A stretch of 64,000 nt of DNA from Vibrio sp. 99-70-13A1 (lineage in GTDB: Bacteria > Pseudomonadota > Gammaproteobacteria > Enterobacterales > Vibrionaceae), in contig NZ_VTXD01000003.1 of assembly GCF_013114625.1 (NCBI RefSeq), positions 226,475-290,474 of the forward strand. Direction: 5' to 3'. A model generated the notes under the pieces. The model was not told where the DNA came from, searched no databases, and saw only the letters and a list, made by a program, of their open reading frames with translations. Positions 35,010 to 44,280 of this stretch are shown here, piece by piece. Position numbers and translations under genes: made by a program. The first letter of the stretch is position 1; the number at the start of each line of letters is the position of its first letter.

Positions 35010-36254
35010 ATGAAACTTAAGACCTTAGCGCTTTCTTGCGCAGTCGCTTTAGGACTTGCTGCAACAGCAAACGCTGCTGATAAAGAAATTCGTTTTGACG
35101 GATTTCCCGATTTCGACAGCAGCCTGAAAGTATTACTGCCTGATTTTGAGAAGGAAACGGGAATCAAAGTCGACTACCTAATGAATAACCACGGTGATCA
35201 CCATACGAAACTAACGACAAACTTGGCGACGGGTTCTGGTGCGGGTGATGTGATTGTGGTGGATGTAGAAAAAATCGGTCCATTTGTCGGCTCTGGCGGT
35301 CTAGTGAACTTGTCTGAAAACTACGGTGCAGATAAATACGAAGAACGATTCGCACCATATGCTTGGGCACAAGGTAAAGGTGCAGACGGCGACATGTATG
35401 GCATTCCTGTCGACCTCGGTCCAGGTGTTATGTACTACCGTACTGACGTATTCGAAAAAGCGGGTATTGATGTCAATGAAGCCATCAAAGATTGGGATTC
35501 ATACATCGCGGCTGGTGAAAAACTGAAAGAGCAAAACGTCCAACTTATTGCTTCGGCAGCCGACGTGGCACAAGCGATTATCTTCACGACAGTTCCAGAA
35601 GGTGAAGGTCTGTACTTCGATAAAGATGGTAACCCAGTGGTGACATCAGAGCGTTTTGTTCACGCTTTTGAAGTAGCGAAAGAAATCCGCGACAAAGGTT
35701 TAGATGGTCGCATTCTGGCTTGGTCTAACGAATGGTACGAAGGCTTCCGCAACGGCACATTTGCGACTCAACTTTCTGGCGCTTGGTTACTTGGTCACTT
35801 AAACAACTGGATTGCACCTGAAACCAAAGGTAAGTGGGCAGTAGAAAATTTACCAGATGGTATCTACGGCAGCTGGGGTGGTTCATTCCTATCTATTCCA
35901 ACTCAATCAGACAACCCAGATGAAGCATGGGCGCTGATTAAATACATGACGACCGAACGTGATGTGCAGCTTAAACATTTCGAAACGATTGCGGCTTTCC
36001 CTGCCAACGTAACCACGTATGACGATGCGTTATTCCAAGAAGAAATGGAGTTCCTTGGTGGACAAAAAGCTCGCTTAATCTTTGCTGAAGTTGCTCAAAA
36101 CATTAAGCCAGTATCTCCAGCTCAAGGCGATCACGTTGCACGTTCTATCATTTTAGAGAACGCGTTGATGGAAGTGCTTGATGAAGGTAAAGACATCGAG
36201 ACTGCGCTTAAAGAAGCTGAGCGTCTAATCAAGCGTCGCACGCGTAATCTTTAA
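35010..36254 (+). CDS. ABC transporter sugar-binding protein
   Basis: Periplasmic receptor of a carbohydrate ABC importer (family 1 extracellular solute-binding protein). The 414-residue precursor has a signal peptide cut at TANAADKE (about residue 23), with no lipobox. It has binding-protein features such as FEKETGIKVDYLMNNHGDHHTKLTTNLATGSGAGDVIVVDVEKIGPF and ITY-like closing segments near the end (GGQKARLIFAEVAQNIKPVSP). The ligand is inferred from the neighbours as a beta-glucoside oligosaccharide. A hairpin follows the gene, allowing higher expression than the permease genes. Confidence 0.9.
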   Translation: MKLKTLALSCAVALGLAATANAADKEIRFDGFPDFDSSLKVLLPDFEKETGIKVDYLMNNHGDHHTKLTTNLATGSGAGDVIVVDVEKIGPFVGSGGLVNLSENYGADKYEERFAPYAWAQGKGADGDMYGIPVDLGPGVMYYRTDVFEKAGIDVNEAIKDWDSYIAAGEKLKEQNVQLIASAADVAQAIIFTTVPEGEGLYFDKDGNPVVTSERFVHAFEVAKEIRDKGLDGRILAWSNEWYEGFRNGTFATQLSGAWLLGHLNNWIAPETKGKWAVENLPDGIYGSWGGSFLSIPTQSDNPDEAWALIKYMTTERDVQLKHFETIAAFPANVTTYDDALFQEEMEFLGGQKARLIFAEVAQNIKPVSPAQGDHVARSIILENALMEVLDEGKDIETALKEAERLIKRRTRNL

Positions 36255-36277
36255 TTTGTTTTTACTTTAAGTAAGTG

Positions 36278-36304
36278 AGGAAGCGTGGAAACGCGCTTCC
36301 TTTT
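36278..36304 (+). terminator. Partial terminator/attenuator after the binding-protein gene
   Basis: AGGAAGCG pairs with CGCTTCCT around an 8-nt loop, followed by TTTTC. In ABC operons such a hairpin usually lets most transcripts stop after the abundant binding protein. Confidence 0.65.
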
Positions 36305-36320
36305 CTAAGAGGTCGTTACT

Positions 36321-37307
36321 ATGAATCATACAGCGAGCACAACCATAGAAACTTCGGAGCAAAGCCTTTTTTCTCGTCTGAATTTGAAAGCGCTTACACC
36401 GTATGGATTTCTTCTGCCGTTTCTGATCATTTTTTCTGTATTTGGGATTTTCCCGCTGTTGTTCTCTGTCTACCTGTCGTTCCATGAGTGGAACCCAGTA
36501 AGAGGCATGGATGCGATGGAGTTCGTTGGTTTAGAGAACTATCACATTGCCTTAACTGACCCATGGTTATGGCGTTCGTTAAAGAACACATTGTGGCTAG
36601 CCATCACGTCAGGTGTAGCTCAGCATTTAGTCGCTATTCCAGTGGCTTATATGTTGGTTTCTATGGGTGACCGCATGCGTCACTGGCTAACATCGGCGTA
36701 CTTTTTACCGTTCATTACATCAACGGTCGCAGCGTCACTGATTTTCTTCAACATGTACTCTCCTAACTCAGGAATAATTAACCAAACGTTAATGGCTCTG
36801 GCTGATAGCACACTGTTTGGCTGGGCATTCGCTTGGGTTAATGATTTTCAACCAATCCGTTGGTTAGACGATGCCACTATGGTGAAGCCGTCTATCGCCA
36901 TCATGGTTTTCTGGAAATATACCGGTTTTAACATTGTCCTTTACACCACGGGTTTAATGACGATTCCTAAAGACATTTTAGAAGCTGCTCGCATGGATGG
37001 TGCCAATGCCTTCCGCCGCTTCTGGAACATTTCACTGCCAATGATTCGTCCATTCATCTTCTTTGCAATCACTATGACCATCATCGGTAACTTGCAGATG
37101 TTTGAAGAACCGTTCGTCCTAACGCGTGGTACGGGTGGTACGGGTCAATCAGGTTTAACTATCTCTATGTACCTCTATAAAGTGGGTTGGGAATGGCTAG
37201 AAATGGGCACAGCATCAGCGATTTCATGGTTACTGTTTGCACTCATCGCAACGTGTACTTTGGTTCAGTTTGTATTATTCGGTAAGAAAGGCTTAGGGGA
37301 GCATTAA
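36321..37307 (+). CDS. ABC transporter permease, MalF-like
   Basis: Inner-membrane channel subunit of the sugar importer. The 328-residue protein has six main membrane segments and the permease EAA loop in MTIPKDILEAARMDGANAFRRFWNISLPMIRP (about 213-244), where the ATPase docks. The N-terminal 30 residues are cytoplasmic. It ends one base before the ATG of the partner permease, indicating translational coupling. Confidence 0.92.
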   Translation: MNHTASTTIETSEQSLFSRLNLKALTPYGFLLPFLIIFSVFGIFPLLFSVYLSFHEWNPVRGMDAMEFVGLENYHIALTDPWLWRSLKNTLWLAITSGVAQHLVAIPVAYMLVSMGDRMRHWLTSAYFLPFITSTVAASLIFFNMYSPNSGIINQTLMALADSTLFGWAFAWVNDFQPIRWLDDATMVKPSIAIMVFWKYTGFNIVLYTTGLMTIPKDILEAARMDGANAFRRFWNISLPMIRPFIFFAITMTIIGNLQMFEEPFVLTRGTGGTGQSGLTISMYLYKVGWEWLEMGTASAISWLLFALIATCTLVQFVLFGKKGLGEH

Positions 37308-37308
37308 T

Positions 37309-38202
37309 ATGTCTACATCAATTAAGACAAGTACGTCGCCTTTAAGTGGTTTTATGCCAAGCGAACGCAGCATGTACATTCTGACTAAGATCCTAATGAT
37401 CATGCTCGGCATCTTACTGGTGGTTTCAGCGCTAATTACGGTGTTCCCGTTTGTATGGTCGGCACTGTTATCGACTCGTGACCGTTCTGAAATTTTCGGT
37501 ACAGGCATCAGCTTTGCTATTGGCGATAGCCTAGCGATTAACTATGCCAAGTTGCTTGAAATCATGCCGTTTTGGAAAGCGATGTTTAACTCGATTTACG
37601 TGGCTTTCTTAGGTACCACCATCTCGCTGCTGTTTTGTAGCATGGGTGGTTACGCATTTGCTGTGTTTAAGTTCCGCGGTAAGAACGTGTTGTTCGGCAT
37701 GCTGGTTGGCTCAATGGCGATTCCGCCTGTGCTTAGCTTGATTCCTTACTTCATGATCGTGAAATTCCTAGGCTTGCTGGATAACCACATGGCGGTATGG
37801 CTACCGTTCACCACCACACCATTTGGTATCTTTTTGATGCGTCAGCACGTGATTGCATCGATTCCGAAAGAGCTACTTGAAGCAGCGAAATTGGATGGTG
37901 CGGGTGAGTTCAGAACGTACTGGAGTGTGGTACTGCCACTGATGAAGCCTGCACTAGCAACACTTGCGATTGTTCAGTTCGTTTTCTTCTGGAACATGTT
38001 TATGCAGCCTCTCGTGGTGCTCAACAACCCAGATAATTACGTGATTACACAAGCACTACGAAGCGTTCAAGGCATTCCGAATACGCCATGGGGCGCGGTA
38101 ATGCTAGGTACCACCATTTCTATTTTACCGCTCGTGATTACTTACTTGTTCGCATCGAAACAGATGATCAGTGGTTTAACGTCCGGCGCAGTTAAAGGTT
38201 AG
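37309..38202 (+). CDS. ABC transporter permease, MalG-like
   Basis: Second channel subunit of the importer, 297 residues, with six membrane segments. The EAA loop is in IPKELLEAAKLDGAGEFRTYWSVVLPLMKPALATL (about 185-219), and the C-terminal tail SKQMISGLTSGAVKG is typical of MalG-type proteins. The gap to the preceding permease gene is one base and to the GH1 gene 17 bp, so all lie in one transcript. Confidence 0.92.
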   Translation: MSTSIKTSTSPLSGFMPSERSMYILTKILMIMLGILLVVSALITVFPFVWSALLSTRDRSEIFGTGISFAIGDSLAINYAKLLEIMPFWKAMFNSIYVAFLGTTISLLFCSMGGYAFAVFKFRGKNVLFGMLVGSMAIPPVLSLIPYFMIVKFLGLLDNHMAVWLPFTTTPFGIFLMRQHVIASIPKELLEAAKLDGAGEFRTYWSVVLPLMKPALATLAIVQFVFFWNMFMQPLVVLNNPDNYVITQALRSVQGIPNTPWGAVMLGTTISILPLVITYLFASKQMISGLTSGAVKG

Positions 38203-38219
38203 GTTTAAGGGTTATAACA

Positions 38220-39569
38220 ATGAATAAATATCAACTTCCAAGTGATTCAAAGTTACGCAGTAAGGAATTTGTATTCGGTGTCGCGACATCTTCATACCAA
38301 ATTGAAGGCGGCGTTGAAGAAGGCGGTCGTACACCGTCTATCTGGGACACTTTTTGCAAAACGCCGGGCAAGGTCGATAACGGCGACAATGGTGATGTGG
38401 CGTGTGATCACTACCATTTATGGCAACAAGATATCGAGATGATTCAAGGCTTAGGCGTTGATGCTTACCGCCTGTCAATTGCATGGCCTCGAATCCTGCC
38501 TCAAGACGGTGTGGTGAATCAAGAAGGCTTAGAATTTTATGGTCAGATCATCGATGAGTGTCATGCGCGTGGAATGAAAGTGTATGTGACGCTTTATCAC
38601 TGGGATCTGCCGCAATACCTTGAAGATAAAGGCGGCTGGCTAAACCGTGAAACGTCTTACAAATTCGCAGAATACGCAGAAGTGGTGAGCAAATACTTTG
38701 GCGATACCATTGATGTGTACACCACGCTGAACGAACCGTTTGTTTCTGCGTTCCTAGGCTACCGTTGGGGCGAGCACGCGCCAGGCATCAAGGGTGAAAA
38801 AGAGGGCTACTTAGCTTCTCATCACTTGATGCTAGGACATGGTTTGGCGATGCCGATTCTTCGTAAGAATGCACCGAACGCTAAGCACGGTGTGGTATTC
38901 AACGCGACTCCGGCTTATCCGTTTACGCCACAAGATCAAGCGGCAGCCGATTACTGTGAAGCCGAAAACTACCACTGGTTCATTGACCCAGTATTAAAAG
39001 GCGGGTACCCACAGCTAGTGGTTGAACGCCAAGCGATGAACATGCCGATGATTTTAGAGGGCGATCTCGACATTATCAGCGCACCAGTTGATTACATCGG
39101 CATCAACTACTACACACGTAATGTCGCTCGCTTTAATGAGAACGGCGACATTGAATCGGTGAAACAAACTGACGCTGAACACACTTACATCGGCTGGGAA
39201 ATCAACCCACAAGGCTTGACCGATTTATTGGTCAGACTGGATGCTCGCTACGAAAATATGCCACCTATCTACATCACAGAGAACGGTGCAGCCGGCAACG
39301 ACGAGCGTGTAAACGGACAAGTGATGGACGAGCAACGAGTTCGTTATTTCCAAGGTCACATCGAAGCGGTTCACAACGCAGTTGAAGCAGGTGTGAAAGT
39401 CGACGGTTACTTCGCTTGGAGCCTGATGGATAACTTTGAGTGGGCATTCGGCTACTGCCAGCGATTTGGCATTGTCCATGTCGACTACACCACCCAAGAA
39501 AGAACATTGAAACAGAGCGCAATAGCGTACCGAAACATGCTTCTAGAGCGCGCTGAGGAGAACAGATAA
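38220..39569 (+). CDS. GH1 beta-glucosidase
   Basis: Cytoplasmic retaining beta-glycosidase that removes glucose from beta-glucosides taken up by the ABC system. The 449-residue protein matches family length. Acid/base Glu172 is in TTLNEPF and nucleophile Glu354 is in ITENGAAG; FGVATSSYQIEGG near the N-terminus and WSLMDNFEWAFGYCQRFGIVHVDY near the C-terminus form the active-site walls. No signal peptide. Aglycone and linkage preference cannot be read from the sequence. Its stop codon overlaps the ATPase start by one base (TAATG). Confidence 0.95.
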   Translation: MNKYQLPSDSKLRSKEFVFGVATSSYQIEGGVEEGGRTPSIWDTFCKTPGKVDNGDNGDVACDHYHLWQQDIEMIQGLGVDAYRLSIAWPRILPQDGVVNQEGLEFYGQIIDECHARGMKVYVTLYHWDLPQYLEDKGGWLNRETSYKFAEYAEVVSKYFGDTIDVYTTLNEPFVSAFLGYRWGEHAPGIKGEKEGYLASHHLMLGHGLAMPILRKNAPNAKHGVVFNATPAYPFTPQDQAAADYCEAENYHWFIDPVLKGGYPQLVVERQAMNMPMILEGDLDIISAPVDYIGINYYTRNVARFNENGDIESVKQTDAEHTYIGWEINPQGLTDLLVRLDARYENMPPIYITENGAAGNDERVNGQVMDEQRVRYFQGHIEAVHNAVEAGVKVDGYFAWSLMDNFEWAFGYCQRFGIVHVDYTTQERTLKQSAIAYRNMLLERAEENR

Positions 39570-40660
39570 TGGCTAAAGTAGAATTTAAGAACATCAAAAA
39601 ATCATTCGGTGATGTTGAAGTCGTCAAAGAGTTTGATTTTACAGTTGAAGATGGTGAGTTCGTGGTTTTCCTTGGCCCATCTGGCTGTGGTAAATCGACA
39701 ACGCTACGTATGCTTGCTGGCCTTGAAAGTATCAGCTCTGGTGACATCGTGGTTGGCGGCAAGCTGATGAATAAAGTCGACGCGAAAGACCGTGACCTGG
39801 CGATGGTATTCCAAAGCTACGCTCTGTACCCGCACATGACGGTGTACGAGAACATCGCCTTTGCTCTGAAGCTGAAGGGCATGCCGAAAGCAGAAATCGA
39901 CGTAGAAGTGCTAAAAGCGGCGAAAATGCTTGAGCTTGATCCACTACTCAACCGTAAGCCGAAAGAGCTTTCTGGTGGTCAGCGTCAACGTGTGGCAATG
40001 GGCCGTGCGATGGTTCGTACGCCTAAAGTCTTCTTGTTTGATGAGCCGTTGTCTAACCTTGATGCAAAACTTCGTGGCGTGATGCGTGAAGAGATCAAAC
40101 ACCTACACCGTGAACTTAAAACCACCACGATCTACGTAACCCACGATCAGATCGAAGCGATGACACTGGCGGATCGTATTGTGATCTTGAAAGACGGTTA
40201 TGTCGCTCAAGTTGGCACGCCAACCGAGGTGTTCCAGCGTCCTGCAAACAAGTTTGTCGCACAATTCATTGGTAACCCATCAATGAACATGTTGGAAGCA
40301 AAACTGATTGAAAAAGAAGGCGAGTACTTCGTTGAAATCGGCGATGTTCATATCCCACTGCCTGAGCGTTTTAAGTCTCTGGCGTCTAAGAACCTAGCGC
40401 TGCATTTTGGTGTTCGTCCAACAGACATTCACCTACGTGCCGAGCAAGTTGACCACGACCGCGTGCTGCCATTCCCTGTGAAAATCAAAGACAAGGAATT
40501 ACTGGGCGCAAGCATTCTTCTGAAAACAGAAATTGGGGGTCAACCGCTGATGGTTGAAACTCAAGCGGCTGAAGTGGATGTAAAAAATCTGACGCTTTAC
40601 TTGGATTTGGATGCTTTCCACTTGTTCGATGCTCTGAGTGAGAACTCACTAGCGAGCTGA
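39569..40660 (+). CDS. ABC transporter ATPase, MalK/UgpC/MsmK-like
   Basis: ATPase that energises the sugar importer. The 363-residue protein carries Walker A GPSGCGKS, Q-loop VFQSYALYPHM, signature LSGGQRQR, Walker B VFLFDEPLSNLDAKLR and the H-loop TIYVTHD. It is followed by a C-terminal OB-fold (TOBE) regulatory domain typical of carbohydrate ATPases. It is encoded after the permeases and GH1 gene and couples translationally to the latter. A 136-bp gap with a hairpin precedes the GH94 gene. Confidence 0.93.
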   Translation: MAKVEFKNIKKSFGDVEVVKEFDFTVEDGEFVVFLGPSGCGKSTTLRMLAGLESISSGDIVVGGKLMNKVDAKDRDLAMVFQSYALYPHMTVYENIAFALKLKGMPKAEIDVEVLKAAKMLELDPLLNRKPKELSGGQRQRVAMGRAMVRTPKVFLFDEPLSNLDAKLRGVMREEIKHLHRELKTTTIYVTHDQIEAMTLADRIVILKDGYVAQVGTPTEVFQRPANKFVAQFIGNPSMNMLEAKLIEKEGEYFVEIGDVHIPLPERFKSLASKNLALHFGVRPTDIHLRAEQVDHDRVLPFPVKIKDKELLGASILLKTEIGGQPLMVETQAAEVDVKNLTLYLDLDAFHLFDALSENSLAS

Positions 40661-40759
40661 TTTGCAAGGGCGAGTGAGAGAAGCCTGACTAAACGGCTAA
40701 TTCCAACGGTTAAGTCTGCCATTGAGCTAACACCAACCAACTTACGACAAATTGTTTTG

Positions 40760-40782
40760 GCTCCTCCTGATTTGGGAGGGGC
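40760..40782 (+). promoter_or_regulatory. G-rich hairpin just before the GH94 ribosome-binding site
   Basis: GCTCCTCC pairs with GGAGGGGC (one G-T pair) around a 7-nt loop. It ends two bases before AGGGA, the likely ribosome-binding site for the GH94 start at 40797. It may regulate translation, protect the mRNA, or be a fragment of a C/G-rich repeat found in many proteobacteria. Confidence 0.5.
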
Positions 40783-40796
40783 TAGGGATAGTGATG

Positions 40797-43208
40797 ATGA
40801 AATTCGGATATTTTGACGATAAAAACAAAGAATACGTAGCAACCACACCGTGCACACCGATCAAATGGTGTAACTACGTGGGCACATTAGATTTCGGTGG
40901 CATTGTAGATAGCAACGGCGGCGTATTGCTGTGTAAGGGCGATCCTGCGCTCAACCGTATCACTAAGTACATTGCTCAACTGCCAAACTCAGACTTCAAA
41001 GGCTCAACCATGTACCTTAAGGTACGTGATGAAGCGGGCAACGTGGAAATATTCTCACCTTTCTACACGCCAACTCTGAAGCCGTTGGATAAGTTTGAAA
41101 ACCACACCGGCTTGTCTTACACCACCATCATTGCAGAAGCGTTTGGTGTGCGTTGTGAAGCGACTTTCTTCGTGCCAAAAGCTGACCAAGTCTTGTTGCA
41201 AGACATCAAAGTCACCAACATTTCAGACAAAGCTCTGCACGTTAATGTGGTGCCTGTATACGAGTTCACGCACTTCGATGCACTTAAGCAGTTACTTAAT
41301 GCTGACTGGGTGCCACAAACCATGACGCTTAAAGCGCACCAGCAAGAATCGGGTCATACCGTGCTTGAGCAGTACGCCTTTATGAAGCGCGATTATGCGG
41401 TGAACTTGATGACAGCGGATCGCCCTGCGACGTCTTTTGATGGTGATCGCCAATCGTTCCTAGGGAACTTGGGCTACGGTACATGGGCAGCGCCAGAAGC
41501 ACTAAACAATGATGAACTAGGCAACACCGAGTGTTTGCGTGGCGACAATATTGGTGCACTTAACCTACGTCTGGGTTGGTTATCTCCAGAGCAAACCGAA
41601 CGTACGATTGTGCAAATCGCACAGGAAGAGAGCCTAGAAGCAGCATTGCCTTTATTGGCTAAATATCGTGACCATCAAGTGGTCGATTCGGCTTTCGATG
41701 AACTGGCTGAACATTGGGATGGTTACCTACAAGCGGTTCAGGTTGAGACGCCGGATCCGGCAATGAACTCGATGCTTAACGTACATAACCCACGTCAGTG
41801 TCACACAACCAAAAACTGGTCTCGTTACTTGTCTCTGTATCAGCTTGGCTATGGCGCACGTGGCATCGGCTTCCGTGATTCTTCGCAAGATACGTTGGGC
41901 GTAATTGCTCACATGCCAGAAGAAGCGCGCGAGTTCATTGAGCGTCTGTTGTCTGTTCAGAACACTAACGGTTCTGCGATGCATCAGTTCTTCCCATCAA
42001 CGATGGAAGCGAACGCGGGTGACTCACGTGAAGAAGAAGATCGCCCTGATTATTATGGTGATGATCACCTGTGGATCATCTACGCGGTGACTCAATATGT
42101 GAAAGAAACGGGCAATGCAGACTTCTTGAATAAAGAGATCCCGTTCTACCAGAAAGACAAAGACGGCAACCCAATTGAAACCGGAACGGTTTGGAATCAC
42201 CTATGCCGCTCTATTGAATTTACTTACACCAATACTGGTGAGCACGGTCTACCGTTATTGGGTTTCGCTGACTGGAATGACACGGTGAACCTGCCAACAG
42301 GTGCTGAGTCGATGATGGTTGCCAATATGTACGGCAAAGCACTGCTCGACATGTTGGACTTGTGTGAGCTGCGTGGTGAAGCGCAACTGACGGCTAAGTT
42401 TAACGATCAGTACCAACAGATGCAGAGCACGGTGAATGAGTGCGGCTGGGATGGTGAGTGGTTTGTTCGTTACTTTGATGAGCAAGGCTTACCAATTGGC
42501 TCTTATAAGAATGAGCAAGGGCAGATCTACACCAACGGTCAAAGTTGGCCTGTGATCTCTGGTTTCGCGACTCAAGAACGTGCCACGCAAGCACTAGATT
42601 CGGTTTACAACAAACTGAACACCACCAATGGCATCAAGCTTTCAACACCAGGTTACAACGGTTTTGATCCTCAACTAGGTGGCGTTTCTACGTACCCACC
42701 AGGCGCGAAAGAGAATGGCGGTATCTTTTTGCATTCAAACCCTTGGGTAATGATCGCAGAAGCGAAAATGGGTAATGGTGAGCGTGCTTATGAGTATTAC
42801 CGCCAAATCAACCCTGCGTCTAAGAACGATGACATCGATACCTTTGAATCTGAACCTTACTGCTACCCACAAAACATCTTGGGTGATGAACACAAACAGT
42901 TCGGTCTAGGGCGTAATGCATGGCTTTCAGGTACTTCATCTTGGACTTACGTGGCGGGTACGCAGTGGATTCTGGGTGTTCGTCCTGAAGTAGATGGCTT
43001 GCTAGTGGACCCTTGTATTCCGGCTGAGTGGCCTGAATTTAAAGTGCGTCGTCAGTTCCGTGGTGCGACATACAACATTCATGTCACTAACCCAAATAAC
43101 GTGTGTAAGGGCGTGGTTGAAATGAAAGTAAATGGTGATCTGATTTCAGGTAACAAAGCGCCTATTTTTACTACCGGTGAACATAGCGTTGAGGTGATAT
43201 TAGGTTAG
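40797..43208 (+). CDS. GH94 disaccharide phosphorylase (cellobiose-phosphorylase-like)
   Basis: Predicted to split a beta-glucosidic disaccharide with phosphate, giving glucose-1-phosphate and saving ATP. The 803-residue protein opens MKFGYFDDKNKEYV like cellobiose and chitobiose phosphorylases, has GIGFRDSSQDTLG, and carries the general acid Asp in FADWNDT. That Asp is residue 492 from the frame's Met at 40797, the same number as in V. proteolyticus chitobiose phosphorylase. The region between (MHQFFPSTMEANAG...) differs from known cellobiose enzymes, so laminaribiose or another linkage is possible. Upstream in-frame Met and GTG codons exist; 40797 has AGGGA 8 nt before it. Last gene of the ABC operon. 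Confidence 0.9.
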   Translation: MKFGYFDDKNKEYVATTPCTPIKWCNYVGTLDFGGIVDSNGGVLLCKGDPALNRITKYIAQLPNSDFKGSTMYLKVRDEAGNVEIFSPFYTPTLKPLDKFENHTGLSYTTIIAEAFGVRCEATFFVPKADQVLLQDIKVTNISDKALHVNVVPVYEFTHFDALKQLLNADWVPQTMTLKAHQQESGHTVLEQYAFMKRDYAVNLMTADRPATSFDGDRQSFLGNLGYGTWAAPEALNNDELGNTECLRGDNIGALNLRLGWLSPEQTERTIVQIAQEESLEAALPLLAKYRDHQVVDSAFDELAEHWDGYLQAVQVETPDPAMNSMLNVHNPRQCHTTKNWSRYLSLYQLGYGARGIGFRDSSQDTLGVIAHMPEEAREFIERLLSVQNTNGSAMHQFFPSTMEANAGDSREEEDRPDYYGDDHLWIIYAVTQYVKETGNADFLNKEIPFYQKDKDGNPIETGTVWNHLCRSIEFTYTNTGEHGLPLLGFADWNDTVNLPTGAESMMVANMYGKALLDMLDLCELRGEAQLTAKFNDQYQQMQSTVNECGWDGEWFVRYFDEQGLPIGSYKNEQGQIYTNGQSWPVISGFATQERATQALDSVYNKLNTTNGIKLSTPGYNGFDPQLGGVSTYPPGAKENGGIFLHSNPWVMIAEAKMGNGERAYEYYRQINPASKNDDIDTFESEPYCYPQNILGDEHKQFGLGRNAWLSGTSSWTYVAGTQWILGVRPEVDGLLVDPCIPAEWPEFKVRRQFRGATYNIHVTNPNNVCKGVVEMKVNGDLISGNKAPIFTTGEHSVEVILG

Positions 43209-43215
43209 CAATGGA

Positions 43216-43238
43216 AAGGGCGCTTAGTGCGCCCTTTA
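43216..43238. terminator. Terminator of the ABC-glycosidase operon
   Basis: AAAGGGCGC pairs perfectly with GCGCCCTTT around a 5-nt loop, 7 bp after the GH94 stop codon. The symmetrical A/T ends allow use by the convergent epimerase gene as well. Confidence 0.85.
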
Positions 43239-43269
43239 TCCGTTGCTTCTTGTGCGATTTGTCTGGCTG

Positions 43270-44214
43270 TTAGCCGTGGTATTGAGCTTGGCATTGCCAG
43301 CTAAAGGTTTGGGTTTGCTGCGGTTCTAAGGTGAGTAATCCAATCTTGTTATTGAATGCATCCGCAGGGCAAGTCATTGGTTCTATGGCAATACTCTGCT
43401 CTTTCGTTGGAGTGTATAGCTGAATGAATGGGTAGCTAGAATCTTGTTGGTAATGTAAACAAGCTTTGGCATCGGCGCGTTCAAGTGTGAGGTTGATTGG
43501 AGTATTCCCTTCAAATTCAAAGCAATTGTTGAGGATTTGATTTGCCAATGAGCCCCCTTTTGAAAAGGCGTTGAAAGCATGCTTTTGACCACTCGGTAAA
43601 TCGTTAACGTGCTCGAGTTCTAAACAAGTTGGCATGGTTAAGGTGCAATGTTCACGCTGGGTATCTAAAGAAAAGTATGGGTGCCAAGCATCACCAAACG
43701 GGAAGGTAGCGTCACCTTGGTTATGAACGCTGGTGGAACATGTTAGTAAACCAGCAATATCAATGGTGAAGGTCACACTCAACACAAAGGCAAATGGAAA
43801 ACCGTCATGAAGCTTCTGGGTAGAATATTGTACTGTGACGCTTGCTTTTGATTCATCCGCGGATGAATCAACCACAGAGAAAGCTTGGTTATAAAGTAAC
43901 CCATGCACGGCATGTTCAGACCATGAAAAATTAGCCGGAAGTTGGTGGGTTTGATCATTAAATTGAAAACGACCGTTATTTAGTCGATTAGGAAATGGAA
44001 ATAATTTCGCACTACGAGAAAAAAAAGGATTCTGTTTAATGAGATCATCAGAATCTTTATAGCCGCAAATAAAAGAGAATGGACTATTATTAACTATGTA
44101 TTTATTAATTATTGCGCCAAATCCATTGATTATTTGTAGTTCTATACCATGTTGGGAGTTTAATATTGTCACAGCGTCAAGACTTCCAAAATTTTCATTT
44201 ATAATTTTAAACAT
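43270..44214 (-). CDS. Aldose 1-epimerase family protein
   Basis: Predicted to interconvert alpha and beta anomers of a sugar or sugar derivative, useful when phosphorylase and glycosidase products have different anomeric forms. The 314-residue protein has mutarotase features: N-RLNNGRFQFN, SEHAVHGLLYNQAF with the active-site His, FGDAWHPYFSLD with the second His region, and a C-terminal EPMTCPADAFNN containing the catalytic Glu. The frame extends upstream, but the ATG at 44214 has GGAG at good spacing. It is divergent from the GH116 gene, with only 66 bp between them. Confidence 0.85.
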   Translation of the reverse strand: MFKIINENFGSLDAVTILNSQHGIELQIINGFGAIINKYIVNNSPFSFICGYKDSDDLIKQNPFFSRSAKLFPFPNRLNNGRFQFNDQTHQLPANFSWSEHAVHGLLYNQAFSVVDSSADESKASVTVQYSTQKLHDGFPFAFVLSVTFTIDIAGLLTCSTSVHNQGDATFPFGDAWHPYFSLDTQREHCTLTMPTCLELEHVNDLPSGQKHAFNAFSKGGSLANQILNNCFEFEGNTPINLTLERADAKACLHYQQDSSYPFIQLYTPTKEQSIAIEPMTCPADAFNNKIGLLTLEPQQTQTFSWQCQAQYHG

Positions 44215-44250
44215 GTTGATGTCTCCATTTTTTAAAGATATTAACAAGAA

Positions 44251-44263
44251 GAATAAAATATTC
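44251..44263. promoter_or_regulatory. Inverted repeat between the epimerase and GH116 genes
   Basis: GAATA-AAA-TATTC is a short inverted repeat in the 66-bp divergent promoter region. It might be an operator of the second LacI-type regulator but lacks the usual CG centre, so the assignment is weak. Confidence 0.3.
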
Positions 44264-44280
44264 AATGGTGGTTTTAAAAA

